Assembly: GCA_900553415.1 (NCBI GenBank)
Contig: USDH01000023.1
Location: forward strand, 1 to 14,762
From: an uncultured Collinsella sp.
Lineage (GTDB): Bacteria; Actinomycetota; Coriobacteriia; Coriobacteriales; Coriobacteriaceae
Direction: 5' to 3'
DNA: 14,762 nt
Below the pieces are notes generated by a model, which saw nothing but the letters and a program-made list of their open reading frames with translations, had not been told where the DNA came from and searched no databases. This document shows, piece after piece, positions 1 to 7,874 of the stretch. The position numbers and the translations under genes are program-made. Numbering within the stretch: position 1 is the stretch's first letter; the number at the start of each line of letters is the position of its first letter.

Positions 1-189
1 GGCGAGGGCGTGCCTCCTGTGCTCGTGAGTGGCGATCATGCAAAAGTTGACGCTTGGCGCCGCAAGAACGCCATCGAGCGCACCTGCCGCTGGCGTCCCG
101 ACCTGATCGAGACTGCGCGGCTCACGCCCGAGGAGCGCGCTTACGCGCAGGAGATCCTTGACGCTTCGTATTCGCAGAGCGAGGAGTGA
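1..189 (+). CDS. trmD: tRNA (guanine-N1)-methyltransferase TrmD, C-terminal end only
   Basis: The window opens inside an open frame whose last 62 codons are visible, ending in TGA at 187-189. The residues read VLVSGDHAKVDAWRRKNAIE and then RPDLI. This matches the C-terminal helical part of TrmD, where a 'VLLSGNHAKI..WRR' segment is followed by an 'RPDL' motif. TrmD uses S-adenosylmethionine to methylate G37 of tRNAs that read CNN codons, which prevents +1 frameshifting. The SAM-binding trefoil knot lies upstream of the window, so the catalytic part cannot be checked. The stop is followed at once by lepB, which suggests co-transcription and translational coupling. The neighbourhood (trmD near lepB, rplS and rnhB) fits the usual actinobacterial arrangement and supports the call. 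Confidence 0.85.
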   Translation, partial: GEGVPPVLVSGDHAKVDAWRRKNAIERTCRWRPDLIETARLTPEERAYAQEILDASYSQSEE

Positions 190-191
190 GT

Positions 192-755
192 ATGGTTCCT
201 ACGCAACATTCCGCGTTGAGGGGCGCTTTTGAGTGGATCGCGGTCATCGCGATCGCGCTTGTGGCCACCTTCTTGATCCGCACCTTTGTGGTCGAGCCCT
301 TTGTGGTGCCCACCGGCTCTATGGAGGACACAATCGAGATTGGCGACCAGATCCTGGCGCAAAAGGTGAGCCTCGAGCTCGGTCAGCCCGTCAAGCAGGG
401 CGATATCGTGGTGTTTCACAACCCCGATGGCACCTCCGAGCATGATGTTCTTGTCAAGCGCGTTATTGCCACGGCCGGCCAGACGGTCGACCTGCAGGAC
501 GGCAAGGTGGTCGTTGACGGCCAAGCGCTCGACGAGGACTATACGGCGGGCATGAGCTGGCCACTTTCGGTCCAAGCGCCCGGCGCCCAGGTGAGCTATC
601 CCTACACCGTCCCCGACGGGTGTGTGTGGGTGATGGGCGACAACCGAGAGAACTCAGCCGACTCCCGCTATTTTGGGCCGGTCGACCGCTCCGATTTAAT
701 GGCCGTGGCACTCGTTCGCTACTGGCCGCTCAACCGCATCGGCGCTATCGACTAA
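192..755 (+). CDS. lepB: Signal peptidase I (type I leader peptidase)
   Basis: This is a membrane-anchored serine protease that removes signal peptides from exported proteins on the outer face of the membrane. Numbered from the ATG at 192 (187 aa), a hydrophobic segment spans about residues 14-34. It is followed by the catalytic box PTGSM with nucleophile Ser43, the general base Lys89 in VLVKRV, and the conserved box GDNRENSADSR at about 149-159. One transmembrane helix and a length near 190 aa fit the short Gram-positive or actinobacterial form. I chose ATG 192 because GAGGAG at 181-186 sits 5 nt upstream. A GTG at 186, overlapping the trmD stop, would add only two residues. There are only 2 nt between the trmD stop and ATG 192, so the two genes are probably coupled. 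All catalytic residues are present. Confidence 0.95.
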   Translation: MVPTQHSALRGAFEWIAVIAIALVATFLIRTFVVEPFVVPTGSMEDTIEIGDQILAQKVSLELGQPVKQGDIVVFHNPDGTSEHDVLVKRVIATAGQTVDLQDGKVVVDGQALDEDYTAGMSWPLSVQAPGAQVSYPYTVPDGCVWVMGDNRENSADSRYFGPVDRSDLMAVALVRYWPLNRIGAID

Positions 756-814
756 AAACCGCTATAGTACAGTACCTAACCGTGTAATCGTTTCGACGAG
801 GGGATATTAGAGGC

Positions 815-1726
815 ATGAACGCTTCATCGCTTTCCTTCCAAGACATCATCCTGCGCCTCCAGCAGTACTGGGGCGAGCGGGGCTGCGTCATTATGCAGCC
901 CTATGACTCCGAGGTCGGTGCCGGTACCTTCCATACCGCGACCACGCTGCGCTCGCTCGGTCCCGCCGAGTGGCGCACCTGCTATGCGCAGCCCTGCCGC
1001 CGTCCCGCCGACGGCCGCTACGGCGAGAACCCCAACCGCATGCAGCACTACTATCAGTTCCAGGTGCTCATCAAGCCCTCGCCGGTTAACGCCCAGGAGC
1101 TCTACCTGGGTTCGCTGGCCGCCATTGGCCTGGACCCCAACGACCATGACGTCCGCTTTGTCGAGGACGACTGGGAGAGCCCGACGCTGGGCGCCTGGGG
1201 CCTTGGCTGGGAGGTCTGGCTCAACGGCATGGAGGTCACGCAGTTTACGTACTTCCAGCAGGTGGGCGGTATCGAGGTCGACCCCGTGCCCGTCGAGATC
1301 ACCTATGGCCTGGAGCGTATCGCCATGTACGCCCAGGGCGTCAACTCGGTCTACGACCTGGTGTGGAGCTACCTGCCCGACGGAACGCCCATGACCTATG
1401 GCGACGTGTTCCTCGAGAACGAGCGCGAGTTCAGTGCCTATAACTTTGAGGTCGCCAACGTCGAGATGATGCGTCAGAAGTTTGACGACTACGAGGCCGA
1501 GTGCCATTCCTGCCTGGAGCGCAAACTGCCGCTGCCCGCATACGACTGTGTCATGAAGTGCAGCCACGCTTTCAATCTGCTCGATGCCCGCGGCGCGCTG
1601 TCCGCGGTCGAGCGTGCTAACTACATCCTGCGCGTCCGCGCCGTCGCTAAGGCGTGCTGCGAGGCCTACATGGCCGAGGTCGCCGGAGTCAACGAGAATG
1701 CCGACCAGGAAGGCGAGGTGGCGTAA
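815..1726 (+). CDS. glyQ: Glycyl-tRNA synthetase alpha subunit
   Basis: This is the catalytic subunit of the heterotetrameric (alpha2beta2) class II glycyl-tRNA synthetase, which activates glycine with ATP and charges tRNA-Gly in the cytoplasm. The 303-aa length is normal for the family. The N-terminal segment reads FQDIILRLQQYWGERGCVIM. The motif 2 region runs at about residues 54-75 (RTCYAQPCRRPADGRYGENP, with R62 in the loop). Motif 3 is EITYGLERIAMY at about 161-172. A cysteine-rich stretch (ECHSCLER) lies near residue 230. GAGGGG at 798-803 serves as ribosome-binding site about 11 nt before the ATG. A TATAGT box at 763-768 in the 59-nt gap after lepB could be a -10 element but lacks a convincing -35. 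I see no T-box leader; the gap is too short for one. glyS follows after 3 nt. Confidence 0.97.
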   Translation: MNASSLSFQDIILRLQQYWGERGCVIMQPYDSEVGAGTFHTATTLRSLGPAEWRTCYAQPCRRPADGRYGENPNRMQHYYQFQVLIKPSPVNAQELYLGSLAAIGLDPNDHDVRFVEDDWESPTLGAWGLGWEVWLNGMEVTQFTYFQQVGGIEVDPVPVEITYGLERIAMYAQGVNSVYDLVWSYLPDGTPMTYGDVFLENEREFSAYNFEVANVEMMRQKFDDYEAECHSCLERKLPLPAYDCVMKCSHAFNLLDARGALSAVERANYILRVRAVAKACCEAYMAEVAGVNENADQEGEVA

Positions 1727-1729
1727 GCC

Positions 1730-3826
1730 ATGGCAGACGCTAAGGATTTCCTGTTTGAGATCGGTACGGAGGAAATGCCCCCCGCACCGCTGAACAATGC
1801 CGTCAAGCAGCTTGGCACCATGATTGCCAAGGGCCTCGACGAGGCCGGTCTGGCCCATGGCGAGGTCCGCGTGATCTCGAGCCCGCGTCGTCTGGCTGCG
1901 CTCGTGGCCAACGTCGCCACCGCGACCGATGAGGTTCACGAGGTCAAGCGCGGCCCTGCGGCAAACATTGCCTTTGATGCCGACGGCAACGCCACCAAGG
2001 CCGCCCAGGGCTTCGCCCGCAAGTGCGGTGTGGCTGCCGAGGATCTGGTCCGTCGCGAGGACACCGACGGTCGCGAGTATGTGTTCGCCGAGAAGAACAT
2101 TCCCTCCGCACCGGCTACGCCGATTCTGACCGCTCTGTGCGAGAAGACCATCGCCGGCCTGCAGTGGCCCAACTACCGCTCCCAGCGCTGGGGCCACGAG
2201 CATGCGACCTTTGTTCGTCCGGTCCGTTGGATCTGCTGTCTTTTGGGCGAGGATGTTGTGCCCGTGTCGTTTGCCGATGTGACGAGTGGCAACACCACGC
2301 GTGGTCATCGCGTACTTGGCCCTGGTGACCATGTGGTTGCCAGCCCCGCCGTCTACGAGCAGGTGCTCGAGGATGCCGGTGTGCTTTCTGCCGAGCGCCG
2401 TCGTGAGGCCATCCTTGCCGGTATCGCCGAGGTCGAGGCTGCTCGCCCCGGCTGCCACGTCGATACGCCTAAGAAGGTCTTTGAGGAGGTCATTAACCTC
2501 TGCGAGTGGCCGACGGTGCTCGTCGGTACCTTCGATGAGGAGTTCCTCAAGGTCCCGCACGAGATCATCTGCGAGTCCATGCTCACCAACCAGCGCTACT
2601 TCCCGATCTATGACGGCGAGGGCAAGCTCACGCGTGAGTTCGTGGTCGTTTCCAACAGCAAGCCCGAGAACGCCGAGCGTGTGATCGACGGCAACGAGCG
2701 CGTCGTGCGCGCCCGTCTGGACGACGCAAAGTTCTTCTACGAGGAGGACCTGAAGATCTCCCTCGACGAGTTCCGTGAGCGTCTGGCCAAGGTTGCCTTC
2801 CAGGAGAAGCTCGGTAGCGTGCTCGCCAAGTCCGAGCGTGTTGAGCAGCTCGCGCTCGCCATCGCCCGCGAGGCCCATCTGGGCGCCCACCTGGCCGCCG
2901 ACGCCGCTCGCGCCGCTCACCTGTGCAAGGCCGACCTGGTGTCCAACGCCGTCGTCGAGTTCACGAGCCAGCAGGGCGTGATGGGCGGTTATTACGCGAC
3001 CGCGATGGGGGAGAACGACGAGGTCGCCCATGCTATCCGCGATCACTATCGTCCCCGCTTTGCCGGCGATGATCTGCCCGAGGGCACCGCTGGCTGCATC
3101 GTGGCCTGCGCCGACAAGCTCGATACCATCGCCGGTATCTTTGCCATCGGCGAGCCCCCGACCGGCTCTTCGGACCCCTACGCGCTGCGTCGTGCCGCTA
3201 TCGGCATCATCAACATCCTGCGCGACCGCCTGCCGATCGACCCCACGTCGCTGATTGACTTTGCCCTTGAGCTCTATAGCGAGCAGGGCATTGAGTTCGA
3301 CGCCGCCGAGGTCGCCCAACAGGTCCGTGACTTCTTCCATGGCCGCCTGGTGAGCATGGCCCGCGACGAAAAGATCCCGGCCGATACCGTTGCCGCTGTC
3401 TCCGCGGTGCACATCATCGCCCCGTCCGTCTTCTTCGCCCGCTGCACCGCCCTCGACGAGGCCCGCAAGAACGACGCTGAGACCTTCGACAACCTGGCGA
3501 CCGCCTATGCCCGCGCCGCGCACATTTCCAAGTCCGAGCTGGGTGCGGAGTACGACCGCGCCCTGATGGGCGAGGCTGAGCTCGCGCTCGCCGACGCCTC
3601 CGAGGCCGCTCAGACCGCCGTCGATGCTGCCCTTGCTGCCGAGGATTACCCGGCCGCATTTGCCGCCCTTGCCGCCTTGCGTGCCCCCATCGACCGCTTC
3701 TTCGATGAGGTCATGGTCATGGACAAGGACGAGCAGCTTCGCGATAATCGCCTTAAGCTGCTCAACCGCTTCGAGGCCGTTTTCTCCGGCATCGCCAACA
3801 TCGGTGAGCTTGCCCGCAAAAAGTAA
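1730..3826 (+). CDS. glyS: Glycyl-tRNA synthetase beta subunit
   Basis: This is the partner of GlyQ and is needed for tRNA-Gly recognition and aminoacylation. It has 698 aa, close to the usual size of about 690. The N-terminus carries the family signature FLFEIGTEEMPPAP. The middle holds the HD-like region with KADLVSNAVVEF, QQGVMGGYYA and IRDHYRPRFAGDDLP at roughly residues 403-447. The C-terminal DALR-type anticodon-binding segment ends with RFFDEVMVMDKDEQLRDNRL and NRFEAVFSGIANIGEL. The start ATG lies 3 nt after the glyQ stop and is preceded by GAGGTGG at 1715-1721, inside glyQ, so translation of the two subunits is probably coupled. The chain is complete and shows no sign of damage. A separate beta gene is informative because most classical actinobacteria use a single-chain GlyRS. 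Confidence 0.97.
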   Translation: MADAKDFLFEIGTEEMPPAPLNNAVKQLGTMIAKGLDEAGLAHGEVRVISSPRRLAALVANVATATDEVHEVKRGPAANIAFDADGNATKAAQGFARKCGVAAEDLVRREDTDGREYVFAEKNIPSAPATPILTALCEKTIAGLQWPNYRSQRWGHEHATFVRPVRWICCLLGEDVVPVSFADVTSGNTTRGHRVLGPGDHVVASPAVYEQVLEDAGVLSAERRREAILAGIAEVEAARPGCHVDTPKKVFEEVINLCEWPTVLVGTFDEEFLKVPHEIICESMLTNQRYFPIYDGEGKLTREFVVVSNSKPENAERVIDGNERVVRARLDDAKFFYEEDLKISLDEFRERLAKVAFQEKLGSVLAKSERVEQLALAIAREAHLGAHLAADAARAAHLCKADLVSNAVVEFTSQQGVMGGYYATAMGENDEVAHAIRDHYRPRFAGDDLPEGTAGCIVACADKLDTIAGIFAIGEPPTGSSDPYALRRAAIGIINILRDRLPIDPTSLIDFALELYSEQGIEFDAAEVAQQVRDFFHGRLVSMARDEKIPADTVAAVSAVHIIAPSVFFARCTALDEARKNDAETFDNLATAYARAAHISKSELGAEYDRALMGEAELALADASEAAQTAVDAALAAEDYPAAFAALAALRAPIDRFFDEVMVMDKDEQLRDNRLKLLNRFEAVFSGIANIGELARKK

Positions 3827-3833
3827 GCCAGCC

Positions 3834-3847
3834 TGCGCATAAGCGCA
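3834..3847 (+). other. Short hairpin just before the ppsR ribosome-binding site
   Basis: TGCGC-ATAA-GCGCA forms a perfect 5-bp stem with a 4-nt loop in the 34-nt gap between glyS and ppsR. It ends directly next to the AAAGGAG Shine-Dalgarno at 3848-3854. Thirteen of its 14 bases match the hairpin at 4948-4961, in the same position relative to ppdK. The structure is seen in the sequence; a role in translation or RNA stability is inference. Confidence 0.4.
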
Positions 3848-3860
3848 AAAGGAGCCCCGC

Positions 3861-4727
3861 ATGGATTGCCCGGTCACCGCTCGTCCCACCGTTATCGTTA
3901 TCTCCGATTCGCTCGGCGATACCGCTTGTGAGGTGGTGCTTGCGGCGTCCGGGCAATTTGATGAAGGGGCTTTTCACGTTTTGCGCCTGCCCAAGGTGAC
4001 CTCGGTGGAGCAGGTCAAGTCATTTGTGGGGCCGCGCGTCGATGCCGACCATCGCGATATCGCCGTGTTCCACACCATTGTCGATCCGGCCCTTCGTGCT
4101 CGTGTGCTCGACTACTTGGGCATGCTGCACATTCGCTCGGTCGACCTGATCGGTCCGACGCTCGCCGTGCTGTCGTCGCTCGTCGGTGTGCCGCCCAAGG
4201 GCGTTGCGGGCGTGATTCACAAGACCGATGACCGCTATTTCCATCGTATCGAGGCCATGGAGTATTTCGTTGAGCACGATGACGGGCGCGGTTGCGACGA
4301 TCTGTCGGGTGCCGATATCGTGCTACTGGGCGTATCGCGCACGTCCAAGACGCCGCTGTCGATGTATTTGGCCTATCAAGGTTACAAGGTTGCCAATGTT
4401 CCGTTGGTCCATGGCATGGAGCCGCCGAAGTCGATTTACGAGGTCGACCCGATGCGCCTGTTCGGCCTGATTTCGACTGTCGATGTGATTTCCGAAATTC
4501 GCGATAGCCGCTTGGGCGATGACTACGCCCGTGCCGTTGCCGGCTCCTATGCCGAGCCCGAGAGCGTGCGCAGCGAGCTCGAGGAAGCTCGTGTCCTCAT
4601 GAAGCGCCTAGGCTGCTTTGTGGTGCGTACTGACGGCAAGGCCATCGAGGAAAGCGCTGCCGAGATCATTAGCCACTTGGAGGAAATCCAAGAAGCTCGC
4701 GCCCGCCGAGCCACCCGCCGCGCCTAA
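3861..4727 (+). CDS. ppsR: PPDK regulatory protein (bifunctional Thr kinase/pyrophosphorylase, DUF299)
   Basis: This is a 288-aa protein of the DUF299 family. These cytoplasmic enzymes inactivate pyruvate phosphate dikinase or PEP synthase by ADP-dependent phosphorylation of a threonine near the catalytic histidine, and reactivate it by phosphate-dependent removal that releases pyrophosphate. The N-terminus has the family start VIVISDSLGDTACEV. The P-loop-like signature GVSRTSKTPLSMYLAYQG begins at G157, with K163/T164, and is followed by KVANVPLVHGMEPP, both diagnostic. The start is well set by AAAGGAG at 3848-3854, 6 nt before the ATG. It lies 34 nt after glyS and immediately upstream of ppdK, so the likely target is the downstream PPDK rather than a PEP synthase. 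The glyQS-DUF299 arrangement also occurs in Firmicutes. The activity and direction are family knowledge, not visible in the sequence. Confidence 0.93.
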   Translation: MDCPVTARPTVIVISDSLGDTACEVVLAASGQFDEGAFHVLRLPKVTSVEQVKSFVGPRVDADHRDIAVFHTIVDPALRARVLDYLGMLHIRSVDLIGPTLAVLSSLVGVPPKGVAGVIHKTDDRYFHRIEAMEYFVEHDDGRGCDDLSGADIVLLGVSRTSKTPLSMYLAYQGYKVANVPLVHGMEPPKSIYEVDPMRLFGLISTVDVISEIRDSRLGDDYARAVAGSYAEPESVRSELEEARVLMKRLGCFVVRTDGKAIEESAAEIISHLEEIQEARARRATRRA

Positions 4728-4807
4728 TATTAGTAGCATTTTGATAAAGCGATTTAGCAAAAACATCGCATCTGACCTGCTTTTTTATTGTGTTGGTATC
4801 TTCATAA

Positions 4808-4855
4808 GGTAACCAACTTTACCTACCGTTTACCGCCAGTTTTAGCACGTTTACC
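4808..4855 (+). repeat. TTTACC box array upstream of ppdK, candidate operator
   Basis: Within the 250-bp gap between ppsR and ppdK (4728-4977), TTTACC occurs at 4818-4823, 4829-4834 and 4850-4855, with starts 11 and 21 nt apart, close to one and two helical turns. A near-match, TTTAGC, lies at 4841-4846. The first box forms a dyad with AGGTAA at 4807-4812 (AGGTAA-N6-TTACCT). Such phased half-sites look like binding sites for a cooperative regulator or a bent-DNA element. The repeats are seen directly; the function is inference and no regulator is named. The rest of the gap holds an AT-rich run (4728-4800) and a TATAGT at 4897-4902 that might be a -10, without a good -35. Confidence 0.4.
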
Positions 4856-4947
4856 AAACCGCGTATCCTCTGCTCAAGCCCGTTCAAATCCGGCCGTATA
4901 GTTCCCTCACGGCCCGCATCCGGCGGGTCGATTCGTTACCACGGTCG

Positions 4948-4961
4948 TGCGCGTAAGCGCA
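4948..4961 (+). other. Short hairpin with GUAA loop before the ppdK ribosome-binding site
   Basis: TGCGC-GTAA-GCGCA is a perfect 5-bp stem closing a GNRA-class tetraloop (GUAA in RNA). It ends next to the purine-rich GGAAGGGGAAG that serves ppdK at 4963-4973. It is nearly identical to the hairpin at 3834-3847 before ppsR. Such a structure beside a Shine-Dalgarno could protect the 5' end or modulate initiation; this is inference. Confidence 0.4.
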
Positions 4962-4977
4962 TGGAAGGGGAAGTATC

Positions 4978-7728
4978 GTGAGCGATTGCAAGAGGGTTTA
5001 CCGTTTTGGAACCGACGCCCAGGGCACTTGTGTCACCGAGGGCGACAAGTCCATGAACTTCGTGCTTGGTGGCAAGGGCGCTAACCTTGCCGAGATGAGC
5101 CGTATCGGCCTGCCGGTTCCCGGTGGCTTTACCATTACCTGCCAGACCTGCGTCGAGTACTCCGGTGCCGGTAACGTGTGGCCGGAGGGCGCACTCGATG
5201 AGATCATTGCCGCCGAGGCCGACCTCGAGGCCCGCTGCGGCAAGAAGCTCGGCGATGCTTCCGATCCGCTGCTCGTGTCGGTCCGCTCGGGCGCTCCGTT
5301 CTCCATGCCCGGCATGATGGACACGGTTCTCAACCTGGGCCTCAACGACGATTCCGTCCAGGGCCTTATCGCCCAGACGCAAAACCCGCGCTTTGCCTGG
5401 GATAGCTACCGCCGCTTTATCCAGATGTTCTCCAACGTCGTTATGGGTGTTGATGCTGACCTGTTCGAGAATGCCCTGACTCAGGCCCGCCTGGTCGCCG
5501 GCGTCCGCGTCGACTCCGAGCTTTCGGCCGAGGACCTGCAGGAGCTCGTCGAGACCTTTAAGGGCATCTTCTCCGAGAACGTCGAGGCCGCCCTGTATCC
5601 CGAGCTCGAGGTCGCCGACGGCAAGCCCGTCTTCCCGCATGATCCAGAGCTCCAGCTGCGCCTTGCCATCCAGGCCGTCTTTGGCAGCTGGATGAATGAG
5701 CGCGCCTGCATCTACCGCAAGCAGCACGGTATTTCTGACGAGCTCGGCACCGCCGTCAACGTCCAGGCCATGGCCTTTGGCAACAAGGGCGAGACCTCTG
5801 CGACCGGCGTCGCCTTTACGCGCAACCCGGCCGATGGTACTAAGGAGTTCTACGGCGACTTTCTGGTCAACGCCCAGGGCGAGGACGTTGTCGCTGGCAT
5901 CCGCAACACCGAGCCTATCGCCGACCTCAAGACCACCCCGGGCCTCGAGTCTGCTGGTGAAGAGCTCGAGCGCGTGTTCCTGACGCTAGAGGATCACTAT
6001 CGCGATATGTGCGATGTTGAGTTCACCATCGAGCAGGGCAAGCTCTGGATGCTCCAGACCCGCGTGGGTAAGCGCACTGCCACCGCCGCCCTGCGCATCG
6101 CCATCGAGATGGTCGAGGAGGGCCTCATCACCCGCGAGGAGGCCGTGGGCCGTATTGATCCTGCGCAGCTCGACCAGCTCCTGCATCCGCAGTTCGATGC
6201 CTCCAAAAAGTACGAGGCCCTGGCCAGTGGTCTGAACGCCAGCCCTGGTGCCGCCGTGGGCGAGGTCGTGTTTTCGAGCGACGATGCCGTCACGCGCGCC
6301 AACGAGGGCCACAAGGTCATTCTGGTTCGCTGGGAGACCAACCCCGACGACCTGAAGGGCATGGTCGCTGCCGAGGGCATCCTGACCAGCCACGGTGGCA
6401 AGACGAGCCATGCCGCCGTTATCGCCCGCGGTATGGGTACGCCCTGTGTCTGCGGCGTCGAGCGCTTCCACATTGATGCGGCTGAGAAGGTCGTACGCAT
6501 CGAAGGCGTCGATCGTGTGCTGCACGAGGGCGATGTCATCTCCATCGATGGCACCCAGGGTATCGTCGTCGACGGCGCCGTTGATCTGGTTTCGGCCGAG
6601 CTCACCGGCGACCTGGACACCATCCTGTCCTGGGCCGACGAGATTCGTCTGGACGAGACCTGTGGCCACACCAACCATGTGCGCGTCAACGCCGACAACC
6701 CCGAGGATGCCGCGCTCGCCCTCGAGTTTGGCGCCGAGGCCATCGGCCTGTGCCGTACTGAGCATATGTTCCTGGGCGACCGTAAGAACATCATCCAGAG
6801 CTTCATCCTCTCCGATGATGAGGCCGTGAAGCAGCAGGCCCTGGCAGACCTGCTCAAGGTTCAGACCGAGGACTTCCTGGCGATGTTCAAGACCATGTCC
6901 GGTCGCGATGTGGTCGTTCGCCTGCTTGATCCGCCGCTTCATGAGTTCCTGGATAATCCTCGCGAGCTCGAGGTCGCCATCACTAAGAAGGAGGCCGCCG
7001 GCGCTCCCGAGGAGGAGCTCACTGCCCTGCGCGCCCGCCTGCGTCGCATTGACGGCATGGTCGAGTCGAACCCCATGCTCGGCCTGCGCGGCGTGCGCCT
7101 GTCCGTTGTCTTTGGCGATCTGCCGCTCATGCAGGTTCGCGCCGTGGCTACGGCTGCTGCCCGCCTGATCAAGGAGGGTGTCGACCCGCGTCCCGAGATC
7201 ATGGTTCCGCTTGTCTCCATCACGGCGGAGCATGTCCAGACCCGCGAGGTCATCGAGCGCGTGATCGACGAGGTTTCCGCCGAGGAGGGCGTCGAGCTCA
7301 ATATTCCCGTAGGCACGATGCTTGAGCTGCCGCGTGCCTGCATGGTCGCCGATGAGATCGCCCATCATGCCGACTTCTTCTGCTTTGGCACGAACGACCT
7401 CACCCAAACGACCTTCGGTTTCTCTCGTGACGATGCCGAGGCCAAGTTCATCCCCCTGTACATGCACAAGAAGATCTTGAAGGACAACCCCTTCGAGACC
7501 ATCGATACGGCGGTGCTGGAGCTCGTGCGCATGGCCGTCGAAAAGGGTCGCGCCACCAACCCTGGCATGCACTTTGGCGTGTGCGGCGAGCACGGCGGCG
7601 ACCCCAAGTCCATTAAGGGCCTGTTCAACGTGGCCGACGTGGACTACGTGTCCTGCTCGCCCTATCGTGTGCCCCTCGCGCGCCTGGCGGCCGCCCAGGC
7701 CAAGCTCGAGGCGAAGCACTCCGCGTAA
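4978..7728 (+). CDS. ppdK: Pyruvate, phosphate dikinase
   Basis: This enzyme interconverts pyruvate + ATP + Pi with PEP + AMP + PPi, linking glycolysis and gluconeogenesis in the cytoplasm. It has 916 aa; bacterial PPDKs are usually about 875-890, so this one is slightly long. The N-terminal ATP-grasp region carries SVRSGAPFSMPGMMDTVLNL from residue 101. The swivelling phosphohistidine domain has SHGGKTSHAAVIARGMGTPC, with catalytic His478 and Thr476, the expected target of the DUF299 regulator. The C-terminal PEP/pyruvate TIM barrel has GLCRTEHMF (R593), FGTNDLTQTTFGFSRDD (N806, D807) and GVCGEHGGDP (C869). All key residues are present. The GTG at 4978 is supported by GGAAGGGGAAG just upstream; an ATG at 4961 is out of frame. 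The gene is followed by a strong terminator, so it closes the glyQS-ppsR-ppdK region. The Thr/His pair and the upstream ppsR make PPDK, not PEP synthase, the clear choice. Confidence 0.97.
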   Translation: MSDCKRVYRFGTDAQGTCVTEGDKSMNFVLGGKGANLAEMSRIGLPVPGGFTITCQTCVEYSGAGNVWPEGALDEIIAAEADLEARCGKKLGDASDPLLVSVRSGAPFSMPGMMDTVLNLGLNDDSVQGLIAQTQNPRFAWDSYRRFIQMFSNVVMGVDADLFENALTQARLVAGVRVDSELSAEDLQELVETFKGIFSENVEAALYPELEVADGKPVFPHDPELQLRLAIQAVFGSWMNERACIYRKQHGISDELGTAVNVQAMAFGNKGETSATGVAFTRNPADGTKEFYGDFLVNAQGEDVVAGIRNTEPIADLKTTPGLESAGEELERVFLTLEDHYRDMCDVEFTIEQGKLWMLQTRVGKRTATAALRIAIEMVEEGLITREEAVGRIDPAQLDQLLHPQFDASKKYEALASGLNASPGAAVGEVVFSSDDAVTRANEGHKVILVRWETNPDDLKGMVAAEGILTSHGGKTSHAAVIARGMGTPCVCGVERFHIDAAEKVVRIEGVDRVLHEGDVISIDGTQGIVVDGAVDLVSAELTGDLDTILSWADEIRLDETCGHTNHVRVNADNPEDAALALEFGAEAIGLCRTEHMFLGDRKNIIQSFILSDDEAVKQQALADLLKVQTEDFLAMFKTMSGRDVVVRLLDPPLHEFLDNPRELEVAITKKEAAGAPEEELTALRARLRRIDGMVESNPMLGLRGVRLSVVFGDLPLMQVRAVATAAARLIKEGVDPRPEIMVPLVSITAEHVQTREVIERVIDEVSAEEGVELNIPVGTMLELPRACMVADEIAHHADFFCFGTNDLTQTTFGFSRDDAEAKFIPLYMHKKILKDNPFETIDTAVLELVRMAVEKGRATNPGMHFGVCGEHGGDPKSIKGLFNVADVDYVSCSPYRVPLARLAAAQAKLEAKHSA

Positions 7729-7766
7729 CGTTTTGGGTTTAGACGCCTAGCGTAGCCCCCTTCATG

Positions 7767-7800
7767 CCGCCCGTCTCATTCGTGAGACGGGCGGTTATCA
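7767..7800 (+). terminator. Hairpin terminator after ppdK
   Basis: A perfect 12-bp stem (7767-7778 with 7783-7794) encloses a TTCG loop. It lies 38 nt after the ppdK stop. The bases right after the stem are TTATCA, not a clean T run; a T-rich stretch follows at about 7808-7821. It is probably an intrinsic terminator, but the weak U tract leaves its efficiency uncertain. Confidence 0.8.
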
Positions 7801-7840
7801 TGTGCGGGTTTTGTCTTTTTGTCTGCGTAAAAAATTGTTC

Positions 7841-7868
7841 TTGCAGCAGAAACCCGCGCGTGTATACT
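7841..7868 (+). promoter_or_regulatory. Promoter of rplS
   Basis: TTGCAG at 7841-7846 and TATACT at 7863-7868, spaced by 16 nt, form a good vegetative sigma-70-type promoter between the ppdK terminator and rplS. Transcription would start at about 7875, giving a leader of roughly 60 nt. It explains how rplS is expressed as its own unit. Confidence 0.7.
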
Positions 7869-7874
7869 CGAATA

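Noticed and set aside
756..814. A T-box riboswitch before glyQ.
   Set aside because: The gap is only 59 nt, far too short for a T-box, and no terminator/antiterminator or T-box sequence is visible.
824..3889. A 1021-codon open frame on the - strand opposite glyQ and glyS, with similar long antisense frames opposite ppdK (5986-7719), rnhB/yraN (8319-9803) and trmFO (12288-13496).
   Set aside because: The sense genes are unmistakable. These frames are the expected result of GC-rich codon use, lack recognisable domains, and have low-complexity Gly/Leu/Asp/His-rich content.
4618..4812. A small frame running out of the 3' end of ppsR into the ppdK upstream region.
   Set aside because: Most of it overlaps ppsR in another frame, and it has no ribosome-binding site or recognisable content.
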